64,000 nucleotides of DNA from Dimorphilus gyrociliatus. Lineage: Eukaryota; Annelida; Polychaeta; Dinophilidae. A program made the position numbers and the translations under genes. Positions 49,401 to 61,653 of the stretch are shown here, piece after piece. The first letter of the stretch is position 1, and the number at the start of each line of letters is the position of its first letter. The stretch covers positions 1,158,942-1,222,941 of the forward strand of contig CAJFCJ010000009.1 in assembly GCA_904063045.1 (NCBI GenBank), read 5' to 3'. Under the pieces are notes generated by a model. That model saw nothing but the letters and a program-made list of their open reading frames with translations. It was not told the DNA's origin and ran no database searches.

Positions 49401-52400
49401 GATTAGACGTTTAGAAATTATTCGATAAAAGTCGATTTACTTTTGCACTTTTGTCCGTTAAATGGGAGACCATAGAAGCCTTTGCCACACTTTTCACATC
49501 GACGACCTTCCATAGGGTCATCGCATTCATCGCAATTACTTCCATCGTCACAACTCGCGTGACCATTACATTGGCAGTCTAATATTATTTATTTTTTAAA
49601 TAATTGTACACTTCAATTCTAATTAATAATAAAACATGACCGAAGAATCATTATCTTACCTGGACAGGAACTATAGAACCAATCACCTTGACATTGTTGA
49701 TTTTTTCCAAAGTTGCCTTCCATGCATTTACCCTTTTTTAAGAAACAAACACATATATATATATATTATATTTTGATCCAATATAAAACATACTTTTCCA
49801 GTGTTTGCTTTATTATTACACCAACCGCAATGCGGTTGAGTTTGACAAGAAGAACAATTCTGATAGTGGTTACAATTATACACTATAAAGAAAGGAGAGA
49901 AAACAGAATTTAAATCATGATTAATAAAGAAAACTTGTGTTTTTTTACTTACAAGGACATTTATTAACATTGCTGATCCATTCGAAACATTGACCATAAG
50001 GATAATTAGCAAGATAGGAATTGGCATATATACATCTATTAGAGTAGTTTCAATATTACTTACAGAAAACGTTAATTAAAATAAAAGATTAATCTTACTG
50101 TTTTAAATTAGAACACCACATGCAGTAAACTCCATTTACATGGCTTGTGCAATTACCGCAGGTTGTAAACTGAGAGCATACGCTGCATTCTTCTTTTTCT
50201 TTAATTGATTTCTGAGTATTTTCTTTTCAATGAAAAAAATAAAAAGAAGACACAATTTTTAATTATATTTTAGACAAGGAGAGAAAAATATATGATAATT
50301 ACTTATTAAACAACTTTTTTCTTTATTATTCTGAAATTTCCAAGTACATTTGTCCGATTCATGACAAGATTTACAACTTTGCAGAGAAGAGCAATAATGT
50401 TCAATATTGTTGGTAGGTGGCTTAACTTGGTGTATCTTATTTGTACAAGTCTTTCCATTCCAATAGCATTTCGGCAACTTATTTGAACAAGTCTGATAAT
50501 CATCCTCCATTGAGCAATGATCTTTAGTTGCTGAAAATAGTTGTTTTGCTTGAAAGTCCTAATAAAAATTTTTTTTTTATCAGTCTACCTGGTTGTTTGC
50601 ACTCGGAAATCTTTTCGCTTAGATTTTTCGTATCCTTAGCTAAATCTCTATGCCTGTAGCAAGTAATATAACTATATATTTCCTACAGAGGACAAAACAA
50701 TTTTTTTCTGTTACAAACCAGCAAATTCCATCCGCAAACACGCAATTACTACCCGTATTGGCATTAAAACATTCCGCTTTAGTTTTAAAATTTTTACACG
50801 TGCCAGGAGTGAATTCAATAAGATCATTTTTTAGTCTAGAGCCAAAACCTCCGAATATAAACATTTTACTATGGGAATAAAGAGCCTTCTAAATAAATAG
50901 TTTAATACTTTAATTAGGTTAATTACCTTTCGGTAGTGAAGGCTGTGTGTCCATATCTTGATATGTCATATTGTAGTTTTATTGGGTTCAGAACTGTCCA
51001 TTTCTCGCATTTTAATTTGTAAGAAATAAACGTGGAAGAATGACATTTAACTCCGGTCGAAGAAACGGTATCACTATGTATGTTTCCTCCAAAGATTAAC
51101 ATCTGATCATTGATAACAACTGCTGAGTGAAGGTAGCTTAATTTTCCAGAAGAAGGTAATTTAGTCCTAACAAATAAAAATAAACATTACGACATTTTAA
51201 TGCAAATTCATTAAATAAATCATACCAAGTGTGATTAAGAAGATTAAAGGAATATAGTTCATCAACTAATTTCGAATTTTTCACGTCTCTAGCAATTAGT
51301 CCACCATAAACGTAAACATTGTTTTCATATATTACACTGGAATGTCGATATCTTCCTAAAATCCGTGCTCCTCTAACTTGCAATCTTTCGCATGAAAAAT
51401 TTTCTAAAAATGGCAAAAGTAAATATACACAAACTGAATACAAAGAAAGGAATTGATATTAAAAAATGACGTAGTAATATTTACTTAAATTACATTCCTG
51501 GACCCAGTTGACGTATCCAAATTTTGGTGAAAATCCCAAAAATATATATAATTTCTCTCCAAATATATGTGAAGTATGCCCTTTAACGGCTAAAAATGGA
51601 TGAGAGGGATTAGACAATGCTTCCCATTTGGATTTTTTTATATCGAATTTCCAAACTTCATCTTTCGTTTCTTGGTTATAGCTACCGCCAGTCATATATA
51701 AATTATCCTAAAAAACATTGTTCTCTAATTATCGTAAATGTTAATTAATAATGGATATTTTATATCTCTTTACCGCAAAATAGGACACAGCATGATCATA
51801 TACAGATTTTGGTCTTGTATCAGACACTTTTATTTTCTGGGATGAATAGGTGTAGTCTAATGTCGTATTCTTTTTAAACCTATTGGGACAATAGAGTTTA
51901 ATTAGAAAAGAAAATAAATAAAACACAATTGATTTTTATAATCTCACTTAAAAATCTCCGTGTATTCTTCCTTTTGCCATGTTTCTCCACCAACAATATA
52001 AATATCGTCACTTTCAGTAGCAGTCGCGTGTGACGCTCTTCCAACAACGTCATCACCTTCGATCATAAATTTTCGCCAAGTTCCGTCTGAACTAGACTGA
52101 TTACACGCCTCGCCTGTTTGTAGCAAATAATTGAATAAGAAATTCTAACTGGAATAAATCCGCATATAAAAATAAAAGATAATATCAGTGGTGCACTTGA
52201 AACCACACAAATAAAATTAACACGAAAATATTACAAGCAGATCGCGAGCTGCGAGAAATTTATCACATGTAAATATAGATGGAAACAACATTTCTTTTAA
52301 TATTATTTTATAATGAAGTCAGATAACTGTTACAAACGAAATTCGATCTAATTACCTGCATATCCGTGGGGACATTTACAACCGTCTGGTCGACATTCGC

Positions 52401-53343
52401 CAAGACTACAATTATTAGGACATATCTCGAAAGAGCAATCTTCTCCCGAAAATCCACTATCACAGATGCATTTCCCTAACCAACATTTCCCTCGATTACT
52501 ACAATCAGATGGACAAGCTTCAACTTCATAATGGATACGAAATCCACTCATATTATAAGCTGCATCACTAAAGAAATGTATGAAGGTAGTATTGGTAGTT
52601 GTAACAAAATCGGACATTTTATTCCCCTTTGGGTCAAGTAATATACCACTGAAAAAAGAAAAAGTAATTTAAAGTGGGTAATGGCGGAATTTTTTACTAA
52701 GTAAGTAATAAACCTTAAAGCTCCTATGAGCTCTTTATTTTGATTCGCTCCATCAAAAATGTAGAGGTGATCCCATCCACATTCAGTTTGAAACTTGTCT
52801 ATTCGAAAGCGAATATTTGGTCCGGTGGTCTGTAATAACCAGGAACATTTTGTATTGAAGGTGTAGTTGCCAGGACCATCTGTGATAACACCAGTCTGCC
52901 CAGGTTTCAGAGTTATATTACTGAAAGAAGAAAAATGTTAGTTTTTTTCTTTGAAAAAGAACGGAGAAAATTCCTACATTCTAAACTATAACTATTATCC
53001 TTAATAAAATTAGTAAATAAAATTAGAACAAATAGATCAATGGAAGGAACCAAATCAACATGAATTTATACAATAGGTACAACAAAAAGAAGCGATCAGA
53101 GGAAAAATACCTGACTCTGCCGTAACATCTATCACATTTAGCACCAGTAAATCCCTGGAAACATTCACAGAAACTATTTTCGTCTCCTATACTGGGTGAA
53201 ACACACTTCCCATTTAAACAATTGTGTTCGTTACACGTATTTCTTGATACGGTATCCGCAATCTTACTCTGAGTTATAACGATAATGAAGAAGAATACAA
53301 TTATATGTGATCGAATAAGCGAGAGATGAGGCGATTTTTTCAT
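46414..53343 (-). CDS. ATRN: Attractin-family transmembrane protein
   Basis: Attractins are large type I membrane proteins; mammalian ATRN and ATRNL1 act with MGRN1 in melanocortin signalling. Start MKKSPHLSLIRSH at 53343 puts a signal peptide first. Domains in order: EGF (CNEHNCLNGKC), CUB (CGWDHLYIFDG), two EGF-like (CSNRGKCWLGKC, CSLGECRPDGC), kelch repeats (DIYIVGGETW, NLYMTGGSYN, VYVYGGLIA, MLIFGGNIH, MFIFGGFGS), PSI-type cysteine repeats, QCFEWISNVNKCP, CGWCNNKANTGKG, two laminin-type EGF (CQCNGHASCDDGSNC), a membrane-proximal region, the membrane span CFISLLLVAAVFWKIKQRY, and a tail with QMASRPFAK and SGIVTVFMRLPTGDSDYPP. The tail signature is specific to attractins. Over twenty short exons. 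I found no C-type lectin domain between the PSI repeats. One junction, upstream of the membrane exon (about 47230), does not match in phase, so a small exon may be missing. Confidence 0.9.
47235..48540 (-). other. Large intron region of attractin
   Basis: About 1.3 kb, very AT-rich, with (AT)n runs at 47513-47530 and about 48490-48512. The exons on either side do not agree in phase, so a small unrecognised exon may lie here; I could not identify it. Confidence 0.5.
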
Positions 53344-53994
53344 TATTTCATTTACTTCCTTGCTTCTCTGTTCATCCTTTATCAAATGTTGTTCGAAATT
53401 ATGTTTATTTCGCAACAGTGTCCGCAGTTAACGTATTGGGTATGACTAAAAAAGGGCTGTCATGAGCGTAATGGTTTTCTTTACAACTCCGTTTAAGTAA
53501 CAAACTGACTTCAACTCAACAAGTGAAAGTATTAGTTTAATTATTTAAATGCACAAGATCGTTTTATTAACATATTTAATATTTTTACAATCAAATTACA
53601 GTAACAATAGCTTTACATGATAACTACACTAGAATTCAAATATTCATACCAACTTCCCAGATAATTGTTACAGGTTTTTTAAGGAAATTTTAAAAAATAC
53701 CTGTTTTTAAAAAATAGTAAAACATTTACTTAGAAAAAAGAAATTTTTCTGCAATATTAAGAATTTTTGCCTGTTAACGGTGGCATTACGTAATTACAAA
53801 ACCTAATATTATACCTTTTAGTATTACCCCTTTGAAAAAAATTTTGCCGTTAAAACTACCATCATAGAGTATTATATACTGTCACAAGTTTAATATTGAG
53901 TAACTTTGAGTCTCCTTTTCTAAATTCAAGCAACTAGAGACTGTCTGAAAGCTCGAAGGGATCAAACTGACAAGAGAAAATAATAATTTCACAA
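53344..53994. promoter_or_regulatory. Divergent spacer attractin / Tudor gene
   Basis: About 650 bases between two divergent starts; AT-rich. The promoters of both genes should lie here. A frame open to 53415 extends the attractin N-terminus upstream but would bury the signal peptide. No gene seen. Confidence 0.45.
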
Positions 53995-56548
53995 TGTCCG
54001 ATATAAGCGAAGGAGATTTGGAAAGCTCGTCCCAAACCCCGAAAGTATACATTATTCATTTCTGTCGTTAACCAAGCATTTAATATGACCTTTAATCACA
54101 AAACTTACACTTTTAAGAAGCGCATTCTTACGGAAGAAGAAGAGAAAATGAAAAAAAGATCAAAAGAAGTATGTGAACGATTTACCTATTTGATAAATGC
54201 TAGGTAGCACTTTTTCTTTCTTTTTTCTTAACTGATATTCATGCTATTTACACTCTTTTCCTTTTCTATCATAGTAAAGAAACTATATTAAGAAATTTGA
54301 TGAGTAACGATCCAGAAGATTTTAAAAAAGTTCCAAACATGACTCATACTCTAGAAAAAGCCTATTTAGGTATTTATACAATTAAAAAGAGCAACGTTTA
54401 ATTAACTTTCCAGTTTATTAATCAGTTTTTTCTTTTGGTTCATTTATTTACCCTCCTTTGTTTTTTTGTAGATGCAGAAATGATTTTGCAAAAACTGCTT
54501 GGAAATCGACATAAAAAGAAGCCTTTGAGTCTGTATTTGAAATAAAGTTACCTCTACTGGGTTAAATTTCTAAATTATTAATTAAATGTTCTTGCAGGCA
54601 AAAAGAATCCTAACGTGAATTATCTACGGGCCAGTTGTAGTAAAGACTATGAATCTAATCGCCGATTTTCGGATGAAAGCCTAAAAAAGCATATAATGTC
54701 TGAGGAGTCACTTCGAGCAAAAGGAGCTAACAAACCAAAAGCAGAATTTAGACATTATATGCCTTATGCCCAGTCTGCATCCGCAAACAACTCACCCATT
54801 AATCTTTACGCTGAGAGATACGGATTGAAAATAATGATAACTAATATTCTATCTCCCAACGAAATTTGGTACAGAAATACCGAATACGAGAAAGAATTGT
54901 ATACCATGGAAAACGAACTAGCTACTCTTTATACTTTAAACGATTACGAAAAACTAGAACTATTAATAGGTGAAAGATATATGGTTAAGCTGTCTGACGT
55001 AAGTAGCCTCGGTGAAACCAAGGTGTACAGATGTAAATTGATTGGTTTCGGATCGGGAAATGAGTCTGGTTTGGTGAAAATTTTAACAATTGATCATGGT
55101 ACCTATCATAATGTTCAAGAGGAAGACATTAAATCATTATTTGATAGCGACTACTACGAAATGAATCCATTCGCTGATAGAGGTTCTTTACCTAACTTGA
55201 GGCTATGCCGACAAGATCAACAGTGGTCGTATGCTGAGCGTCTTGATATATTTGAATTCCTAAACTCTTCTTATAATAAAGAAGTATACGTTAAGGAAAT
55301 TGTAAGTTTCCCTAAATATTAATAAATTCTAATATTATAGTTAATAACGTCTTCACCAGAATCCCAATGAAAAATTATTCCGAATTCCGGTAATATATTA
55401 CCATATTTTGCTATTTAAAGGTAAAAGACTACAGCCCAATTAATTTATCTCAAAACCCTACAGAATAAACCTACCGACGTAGAGATAAATATAATCCAAA
55501 TAACAGAAAGCGGTGCTCTAGAACCAAGTCAGAGAATTGTTATAAACTTTTCCAACTATCTACTGGATAATGGATTTGCTAATCGAATTCAACGGGAAAA
55601 AATTAAAAGCAAGAAATTACCGTAATAAAATATTCAGATTCAATTATTACGATTTCTTACTCTATTCGTATCCTCTTTAGGCCGGCTATTAATTATGCAG
55701 AAGTTGAAGATTGCGTAAATCAACTGACTGACCTCCTGAAGTTAAAAATGCCTTATCATCCCCAACTGGAGCAAACAGCAAACGATGCTTCATCTTATAG
55801 CTCCGTATCATCCTCTAATAACAGGAATAATATAACACCGAGTTTAGACAACCGCTTGGTTCATATTCAATCTTATGTTCCGGATAGTTGTTCAAATTTC
55901 GAATTTATGGAAGGAATTTGCAGTTATGTGAATGAAAATGGAATAATATCTTTTCAACACAAAACACGACGTAAATATTGGAAAATGTATAACTGTACTG
56001 ACAATACTTAATGTTTTCTTCATTTAGATATTGGAGAGTCAGATACGTTGCAAACACTATTACAAGATGCACATCAACACGGAAATTATATCCAGTGTAA
56101 CGATTTAATGGAACTGAAGGATAATCAACCGATAGTTTGTCGCTTCTCGGCAGACAAGCAGTTTTATAGAGCAAAAGTTTTGAAAGTAATTGATAAAGTG
56201 TCAGTGAAAGTACATTACGTTGATTTTGGCAATAGCGAAGTAGCTTTGAGGCAAAATATTCATTTGGCACCGCTACCTTTACACAAACCTATACTGTGCT
56301 ATAATATTAAGCTGCACGGCTTAATTCCAATCAATGGGAGTAGCAAATGGTCAGAAAGGGCGTTACTTCTTTTGTATAGACAATTATTTTCTCGTAAGAT
56401 TAAAGTGCGAATCATTAAAAATATAAGCTTCAACCTATACGAAGGAGAAGTAATTCGAATGATGCAAAAGGATTGCGATCAAGAATTGAAAGTTAGTGAT
56501 CTGCTAATTCGCGAGAAACACGCTTCAAGGGTGATAGACACTCCTTAA
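53995..56548 (+). CDS. Tudor-domain protein (TDRD-like), long form
   Basis: Tudor proteins of this type bind dimethyl-arginine on PIWI proteins in germline granules. Exons: 53995-54045 (MSDISEGDLESSSQTPK), 54118-54203 (KRILTEEEEKMKKRSKE..), 54275-54369 (..MTHTLEKAYL), then 54598-55300, about 55436-55622, 55681 to about 55970, and about 56030-56548. The exon at 54598 has no usable in-frame ATG at its start and enters at phase 1, which exactly matches the exon ending at 54369, so I join them. The first Tudor-like region lies in 54598-55300 (RYMVKLSDVSSLGETKVYRC..TIDHGTYHNV). The second, in the last exon, is clearer: QPIVCRFSADKQFYRAKVL and KVHYVDFGNSEVAL, with Phe/Tyr/Asp/Asn of the aromatic cage motif. 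No helicase or KH domain seen. Orthology to a specific TDRD is undecided. Confidence 0.7.
54472..54545 (+). other. Alternative terminal exon of the Tudor gene
   Basis: A TTTTTTTGTAG acceptor precedes an exon entering at phase 1, as the Tudor exon does. It encodes DAEMILQKLLGNRHKKKPLS and ends LYLK-TAA. AATAAA overlaps the stop (54541-54546). Using it would give a protein of about 100 residues without Tudor domains. An independent small gene sharing the first three exons is the same thing in practice. Confidence 0.5.
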
Positions 56549-56929
56549 AGACCTAAAAGACTTTGTTTATTATTATTATTTTTTGATATTCAGTTTATGT
56601 TATTATATTGAAAAGTTGATGTTGAAGTTTCGAAAATAGCTATGAAGTTCTTAAACTGATAATTAGACTCCTTTCTTAGACATTTTTTTCATCTGTATAT
56701 CTACTAAGTATATTCTCTTTCGTTTTTTTTTAATGTTGTGTTCGTACAACCGCAAAATACAATTATATCTACAAAACAGGCACCAGCTACGATTGAAAGT
56801 TAGCAATACCAACTTATATTATTACTGTAGATGTCGCTTTGTCAAGGTCTTCATCTTTTTCTTATATTATAGAACATCAGGTTTAATAACCATAATTATT
56901 CTACGCTAAAGTAAAATCCCTTTAATAAG
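56549..56929. other. Spacer Tudor gene / MRPL22
   Basis: AT-rich, about 380 bases, both neighbours on the plus strand. Holds the Tudor 3' UTR and MRPL22 promoter. No gene seen. Confidence 0.5.
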
Positions 56930-57835
56930 ATGCTGGCAACAATTTCGCGACTAACTTTAAATGAAAGGTAAGAACAAATAAGATAATATTTGAGCTCAAA
57001 TTCAACTATGCTTTAATTTCGTAGTAGAACGTGGTTACCCGCTGTTCAATGCATTTCCAAATATATTCATACCACGGATATCAATTTACAAGAGTATCAC
57101 AAGATACGAGACACAAAGGTTTGGAATCGAATGAATGAAATTGTATACCCTCCTCAAAGAAATGATGAAAAACGTCGCCCGGCAGTAAGTGATTGTTTAA
57201 TAAAGTGATATGTCAAAGTTATGATTTTCTTCCAATAGGAAATATGGCATAGTCGAGAAAATATTAAATATAGTTATAAGAAGTTATGGTATATTGCTGC
57301 AATGGTGTGTGTGTTTAAGTAATTTATTTTAAACTAATCAAAGTGAATTATCATAGATTCGAGGTATGTCAATTGATGAAGCTCTAAAGCAATTATCTTT
57401 TTATCCAAGAAAGGGAGCTATCCCTGTGAGAGAGGTTAGCTTCTTTTTTGTAAATGTTCTATGGAATAACCAAATTGTTTTAGGTGCTATTAGAGGCTCA
57501 AGAGAAAGCGGTTTTAGAGAATAATGTCGAATTTAAATCCAACTTATGGATTGGTAGGAGATTATTTCTTTAAGCTTAATTAAGTTTGTAAATTATATAT
57601 GACATGTCTTTCAGCTGAATCAAAAGTTGAAAGAGGTTTGATTGTTAAGGGTATTCGAAAGCATGCTCGAATGAGATTCGGAACAATTCACTACCGTTAT
57701 ACGAACTACTTTGTTAAGCTCCAAGAAGGAAATCCTCCAAAAGACTATTATACACCAGTTGATCCATCAGGTAAAGAAAAATACGAGGAGAAAATGAAAA
57801 ATTTACGAAAAAGGACAATAATATTTGGTTTATAG
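56930..57835 (+). CDS. MRPL22: Mitochondrial ribosomal protein L22 (uL22m)
   Basis: Protein of the large mitochondrial subunit that lines the exit tunnel. Six short exons starting MLATISRLTLNES at 56930, with a basic/hydroxylated N-terminus fitting a mitochondrial presequence. Family matches: EIVYPPQRNDEKRRPAEIWH, IKYSYKKLWYIAAM, IRGMSIDEALKQLSFYPRKG, VLLEAQEKAVLENNVEFKSN, LWIAESKVERG, RIHYRYTNYFVKLQEGNPP-like C-terminus (read HYRYTNYFVKLQEGNPPKDY) and the end RTIIFGL. Length and order agree with vertebrate MRPL22. Confidence 0.92.
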
Positions 57836-58167
57836 ACAATATAACATTTGTACTTTGTACATATAAGAAACAAAATAAAATATTATATGCTGTGTATCTG
57901 ATAATTTATTACTCAATATCATTTAAATTAAGTCTTTTAGGAATTATGTATTCAATATATTACAAACTCGTTTCAACAACAAGCCAGTAAACAACAACGA
58001 ACCATAAGGAAGAAACGAGAAAGGCGTCCAATTTTTACGCATGCACAAACAAATGTGAATTCGTCCGTGACGTCCTTCCGAATAACAGTTTATACTCTTT
58101 TCACGATCGAGTAGTCCACTGCCGTTGCTGCTGTCCTGCAAACAAGGCAGTGTACACAAGTTGAAAA
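57836..58167. other. Convergent 3' flanks MRPL22 / hnRNP
   Basis: About 330 bases, AT-rich next to MRPL22 and GC-richer toward the hnRNP stop. No gene seen. Confidence 0.5.
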
Positions 58168-59996
58168 CTACGGGCGACTGTACGGATGGTACGTAGGCCT
58201 ATTGCCACTGCCGCCATTTTTGGTCGGAGCTGTTGGGGCTGCTTGGTAATGATCTGCTTCTCCTGCAACGATAACATCTCTTCGTGACCAAAAAGGCGGA
58301 CAGACGGCGGCTAAATATCAAAAACATAACTTACCACCATTGTAATTAGCTGCTGAAGTACCGCCTCCAGACTGGTCGTAACCCGTTGCACTACCTCCAC
58401 CTCCACCACCTCCTGCATAATTACCACCGTAACCACCTCCCCAGCCCTGATTTCCATATCCGTATGAAGAATAGTCGTTTGCATATCCCCCAGTACTGCC
58501 ACTATAGCCACCTTGGCTATAGTCGTACCAACCGTATCCGGTTTGACTATAATCGTAGGGATAGCTGCCTCCCTGATTCCATTCGTTCCAATTATTCATA
58601 CCGTAACCCCTACCTCGACCCATACCCCTCCCTCTGGTTGACCCTCTAGCCCTAAAGGCTGCCTGTTGGTGGTGAGGTGTGGCTTTCTTAACATCAACCT
58701 ATAAATAAGTAAATATATATTGTAATTGTTTCCAATAAAATCCAAATATCAGTTACACAATTTACACAATTTACACAATTTACATAGCGAGTTTACACAT
58801 TAAACTTAAAAATACTATACAACATTGGCTCGCTCTTTTTTCTTTAAATACGCCAATGTTATTGGAGAAAAAACTGATCCCTGAACCTGTTTCGAATCGT
58901 CTTGTTTCACCAAGTCACATTGACAAACAACAACTGCTACTCAGGTTGCTGTACATCTGCTGTAAAGTTAAAAACAAAAATTAATAAGCTGGTCAACGCC
59001 TAGTACCCGCGTTATGATTTTTTATCGAACCAAGAGCCCTTCCTTTTAATTACACAACGTTTTTAAAATCTGTAAAAGTTAACTAGATCTTTATAAACAT
59101 AGAAGTTAATTACTAGGAGCGTTTTATACACTTAATTTGCAAAACGCCGAGTTAGGAAATTATTCTCACCTCCTTGCCATGGATGTTAATTTTTGGCGTA
59201 GCAGTTACCGATTCTACAGCATCTTCTGATTCAAATGAAACGAAGGCGAATGCTCTCCTTTTATTTGTCGTTTTATCATGTGGCAAATCTATTTGTTCTA
59301 CCTAATATAGAATAATTTGATTAGTATAGATCACTTTTTCTTCTAACTTCTCTTACTTTTCCATATTTTTCGAAAAATTCCTTGATTTGATCTTGAGTTA
59401 ATTCAGGGTCCAGACCTCCTACAAATATCTTTGTTATGGGATCTTTCTTATCCTTCGATTTGGCAGGTTTCGGATCGATGTGTTTGCCTAATAATGTATG
59501 CTTACTGTTCGGATCCTGAAAAAAATAGACATATTAAATCAAAATTAAACAAATTATATCACTCAGAATACGTACAGTAGCTGGTTTGATAGCATGTTCG
59601 TTTTCGAAAAGAACAAATCCGAACCCCCTGGATCGGCCCGTAACCGGATCCTGTTTGATCAATGCTTCTTCTACTTTGCCAAATTGACCAAAGTAATCTT
59701 TTAATTCCTCTGGAAACAGAAACAGATGCAACATGGTACATTTTTTACGTATTTAGCGACTTACTCGTTGTAGTATCCCAACTTAAACCACCAACAAATA
59801 TTTTGCGTCCATCATCCTCCGGGCGTGCCATACTGATTATGCTTTGAGCCGTTTGATTTTGACCATCACCGCCAGCCTGTTGTTCGATCGGTTGTTGTAG
59901 TGGTTGTTGCTCCATTTGGGCGGTATCTTGAATGAAACCGGACGAGAAATCTTCTGTGCCGGTAGCGCATTGATCCGCGAAATTTTCTTCAGCCAT
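58168..59996 (-). CDS. HNRNPAB: hnRNP A/B-D type RNA-binding protein (Squid-like)
   Basis: Nuclear RNA-binding protein with two RRMs. Start MAEENFADQCATGTEDFSSG, then a Gln-rich leader. RRM1: RNP2 KIFVGGLSWDTTTKELKDYF, RNP1 GRSRGFGFVLF. RRM2: RNP2 KIFVGGLDPELTQDQIKEFF, RNP1 KRRAFAFVSF. The linker DPKPAKSKDKKDPITK and the DPVTGRSRGFGF loop place it with HNRNPAB/HNRNPD/HNRNPDL and fly Squid. The C-terminal domain is Arg/Gly-rich (RGSTRGRGMGRGRG), then Gly/Tyr-rich (YDYSQGGYSG, GGGYGGNYAGGGGGGG). A last exon (58266-58168) joins at phase 1 and ends NRPTYHPYSRP. The prion-like Gly/Tyr tail and RGG box fit granule-forming hnRNPs. Shares a short promoter with CPE. Confidence 0.9.
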
Positions 59997-60188
59997 CTTG
60001 ATTTCTTCAAATATGGCCGCCAGCCTATTCTGTCACGTGATCAGAAATTCTCTGACGTCATAGTCAAGGATCGCCATTTGGTAAGTTTCATTTTCAATTG
60101 GTTTATTTTAATATATTCTGACTATCAATCGAATTAGAAAGTGATATTAACGAAAATAACACCTGTCATTTGTTTCCGTCTAGGCGAA
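59997..60188. promoter_or_regulatory. Bidirectional promoter hnRNP A/B / CPE, with noncoding CPE exon
   Basis: 192 bases between start codons. It contains a palindromic E-box TCACGTGA (60033-60040) and a YY1-like TCGCCATTTG (60071-60080) directly before a GTAAGT donor at 60081. The matching acceptor at 60182-60183 lies just before the CPE ATG, so CPE has a noncoding first exon ending at 60080. Confidence 0.6.
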
Positions 60189-61653
60189 ATGATTCCCTTA
60201 CGATCCATTCTAACGGTTCTGCCATTTATCGTGGCAAGCTGTTTAGCCTGGCAAGTAAGCCTAGATCATCATCACAATTATGAAGAAGTGATGAGTGTTC
60301 TGAGGAAAATTCATTTGAAATGTCCAAAGATTACCCACCAATATAACCTCACAGGAGAAACAGTTGAGGGACGAAAGCTAGGAGTACTAGTAATATCTGA
60401 TAATCCCAAAGAGCACGAGATGGAAGAGCCAGAATTTAAATATATCGGAAATATGCATGGTAATGAAGTGACTGGAAGAGAAATCCTCCTTAAATGGCTT
60501 GATGAGTTATGCGAGAGATATAACAAAGGAGATACCGAAGTTGTTCAATTAATCAATTCCACCAGAATTCATGTTATGCCCACAATGAATCCCGATGGAT
60601 GGGAAATTGCCAATAGACAAAAGGGTGTTAAATCATGGACAACTGGCAGGCAAAATGCTAATAATATCGATCTTAATAGAAACTTTCCAGATCTGGATAA
60701 GAAATATTTCAATTACCAAAAACACGGTGTAAAGTGGAATAATCACTTGCTTGAAAGAGCCGATATGATAAAGGGATTACAGCCTGAAACTAAAATGGTA
60801 ATTCAATGGATTTTAAACAATCCATTTGTTCTATCGGCAAACTTTCACAACGGTGACTTTGTTGCCAATTATCCTTTTGATGAATCTCGCTCAGGCCGTG
60901 GTCAAGGAGAATATACACCATCACCCGACGATATTCTATTCCGTGATCTTGCTTTAACTTATGCTGGGAACCACAAGGTTATGGCTAGCAAACATGAACC
61001 ATGCATGGCTGGTGATAACGATTTCTACAAAAGCGGAGGAATCACCAATGGAGCTGAATGGTACAGTTTACACGGAGGAATGCAGGATTTCAATTATTTG
61101 GCTTCTAATTGCCTTGAACTAACTCTGGAGATTGGATGCGAAAAATTCCCTCCTGCAAGCAAGCTACCTAAAGTTTGGGACGATAACAGAAAATCCATGT
61201 ATGAGTATTTGAAGAAAGTGCATTCGGGCATTAAGGGAAGAGTTTTCGATAAAGTATCGGGATTGCCCATTGAAGATGCAGCCATCAAAGTAACAGATTT
61301 GGATACTGATTACTACATTGCACATGACGTAAGTGTCGTTTTCTTGAATATAGTGTGTATACAGTGAAGTGACGTTAATACTTTATTTTAACAAACAGAT
61401 ATTAACTAACAAAGATGGTGAGTACTGGCGTCTTCTTGTCAACGGAACATATTCTGTGACGGCAGTAGCGAGAGGGTATGAATCTGAAGAAGTAACCGTT
61501 AAAATTAATAATGATGGAATATCAGCCAAGAAAGTCTATTTCAAATTACAACCAGCAGCAGAACTTGACAAAGTAGAGGAAGTTGATGAAAACAACGCAG
61601 AATTGCAAAGGCTTTTTCAACTTTTGGAAAGAGAATATCAAAATTCCTCCTAA
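60189..61653 (+). CDS. CPE: Carboxypeptidase E-like metallocarboxypeptidase
   Basis: Removes C-terminal Lys/Arg from prohormone intermediates in secretory granules. Two coding exons, 60189-61328 and 61399-61653, give 464 residues. Start ATG 60189 gives a signal peptide (MIPLRSILTVLPFIVASCLA); an open extension upstream lies before the 5' UTR acceptor. The M14B domain has the zinc site HGNEVTG, TRIHVMPTMNPDGWE, NNIDLNRNFPD, the third zinc ligand in LSANFHNGDFVANYPFD, and LELTLEIGCEKFPPAS with the catalytic Glu. The transthyretin-like domain follows (GRVFDKVSGLPIEDAAIKV, KDGEYWRLLVNGTYSVTA), then a Glu/Leu-rich amphipathic C-terminus (LQRLFQLLEREYQ) as in CPE's membrane anchor. Regulatory-secretory CPE rather than CPD (one catalytic domain) or CPN/CPM. 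Confidence 0.95.

Noticed and set aside
54615-55322. Independent Tudor gene starting at 54615
   Set aside because: The codon at 54615 is GTG, not ATG; the exon has a proper acceptor at 54597 and a phase that fits the upstream exons.
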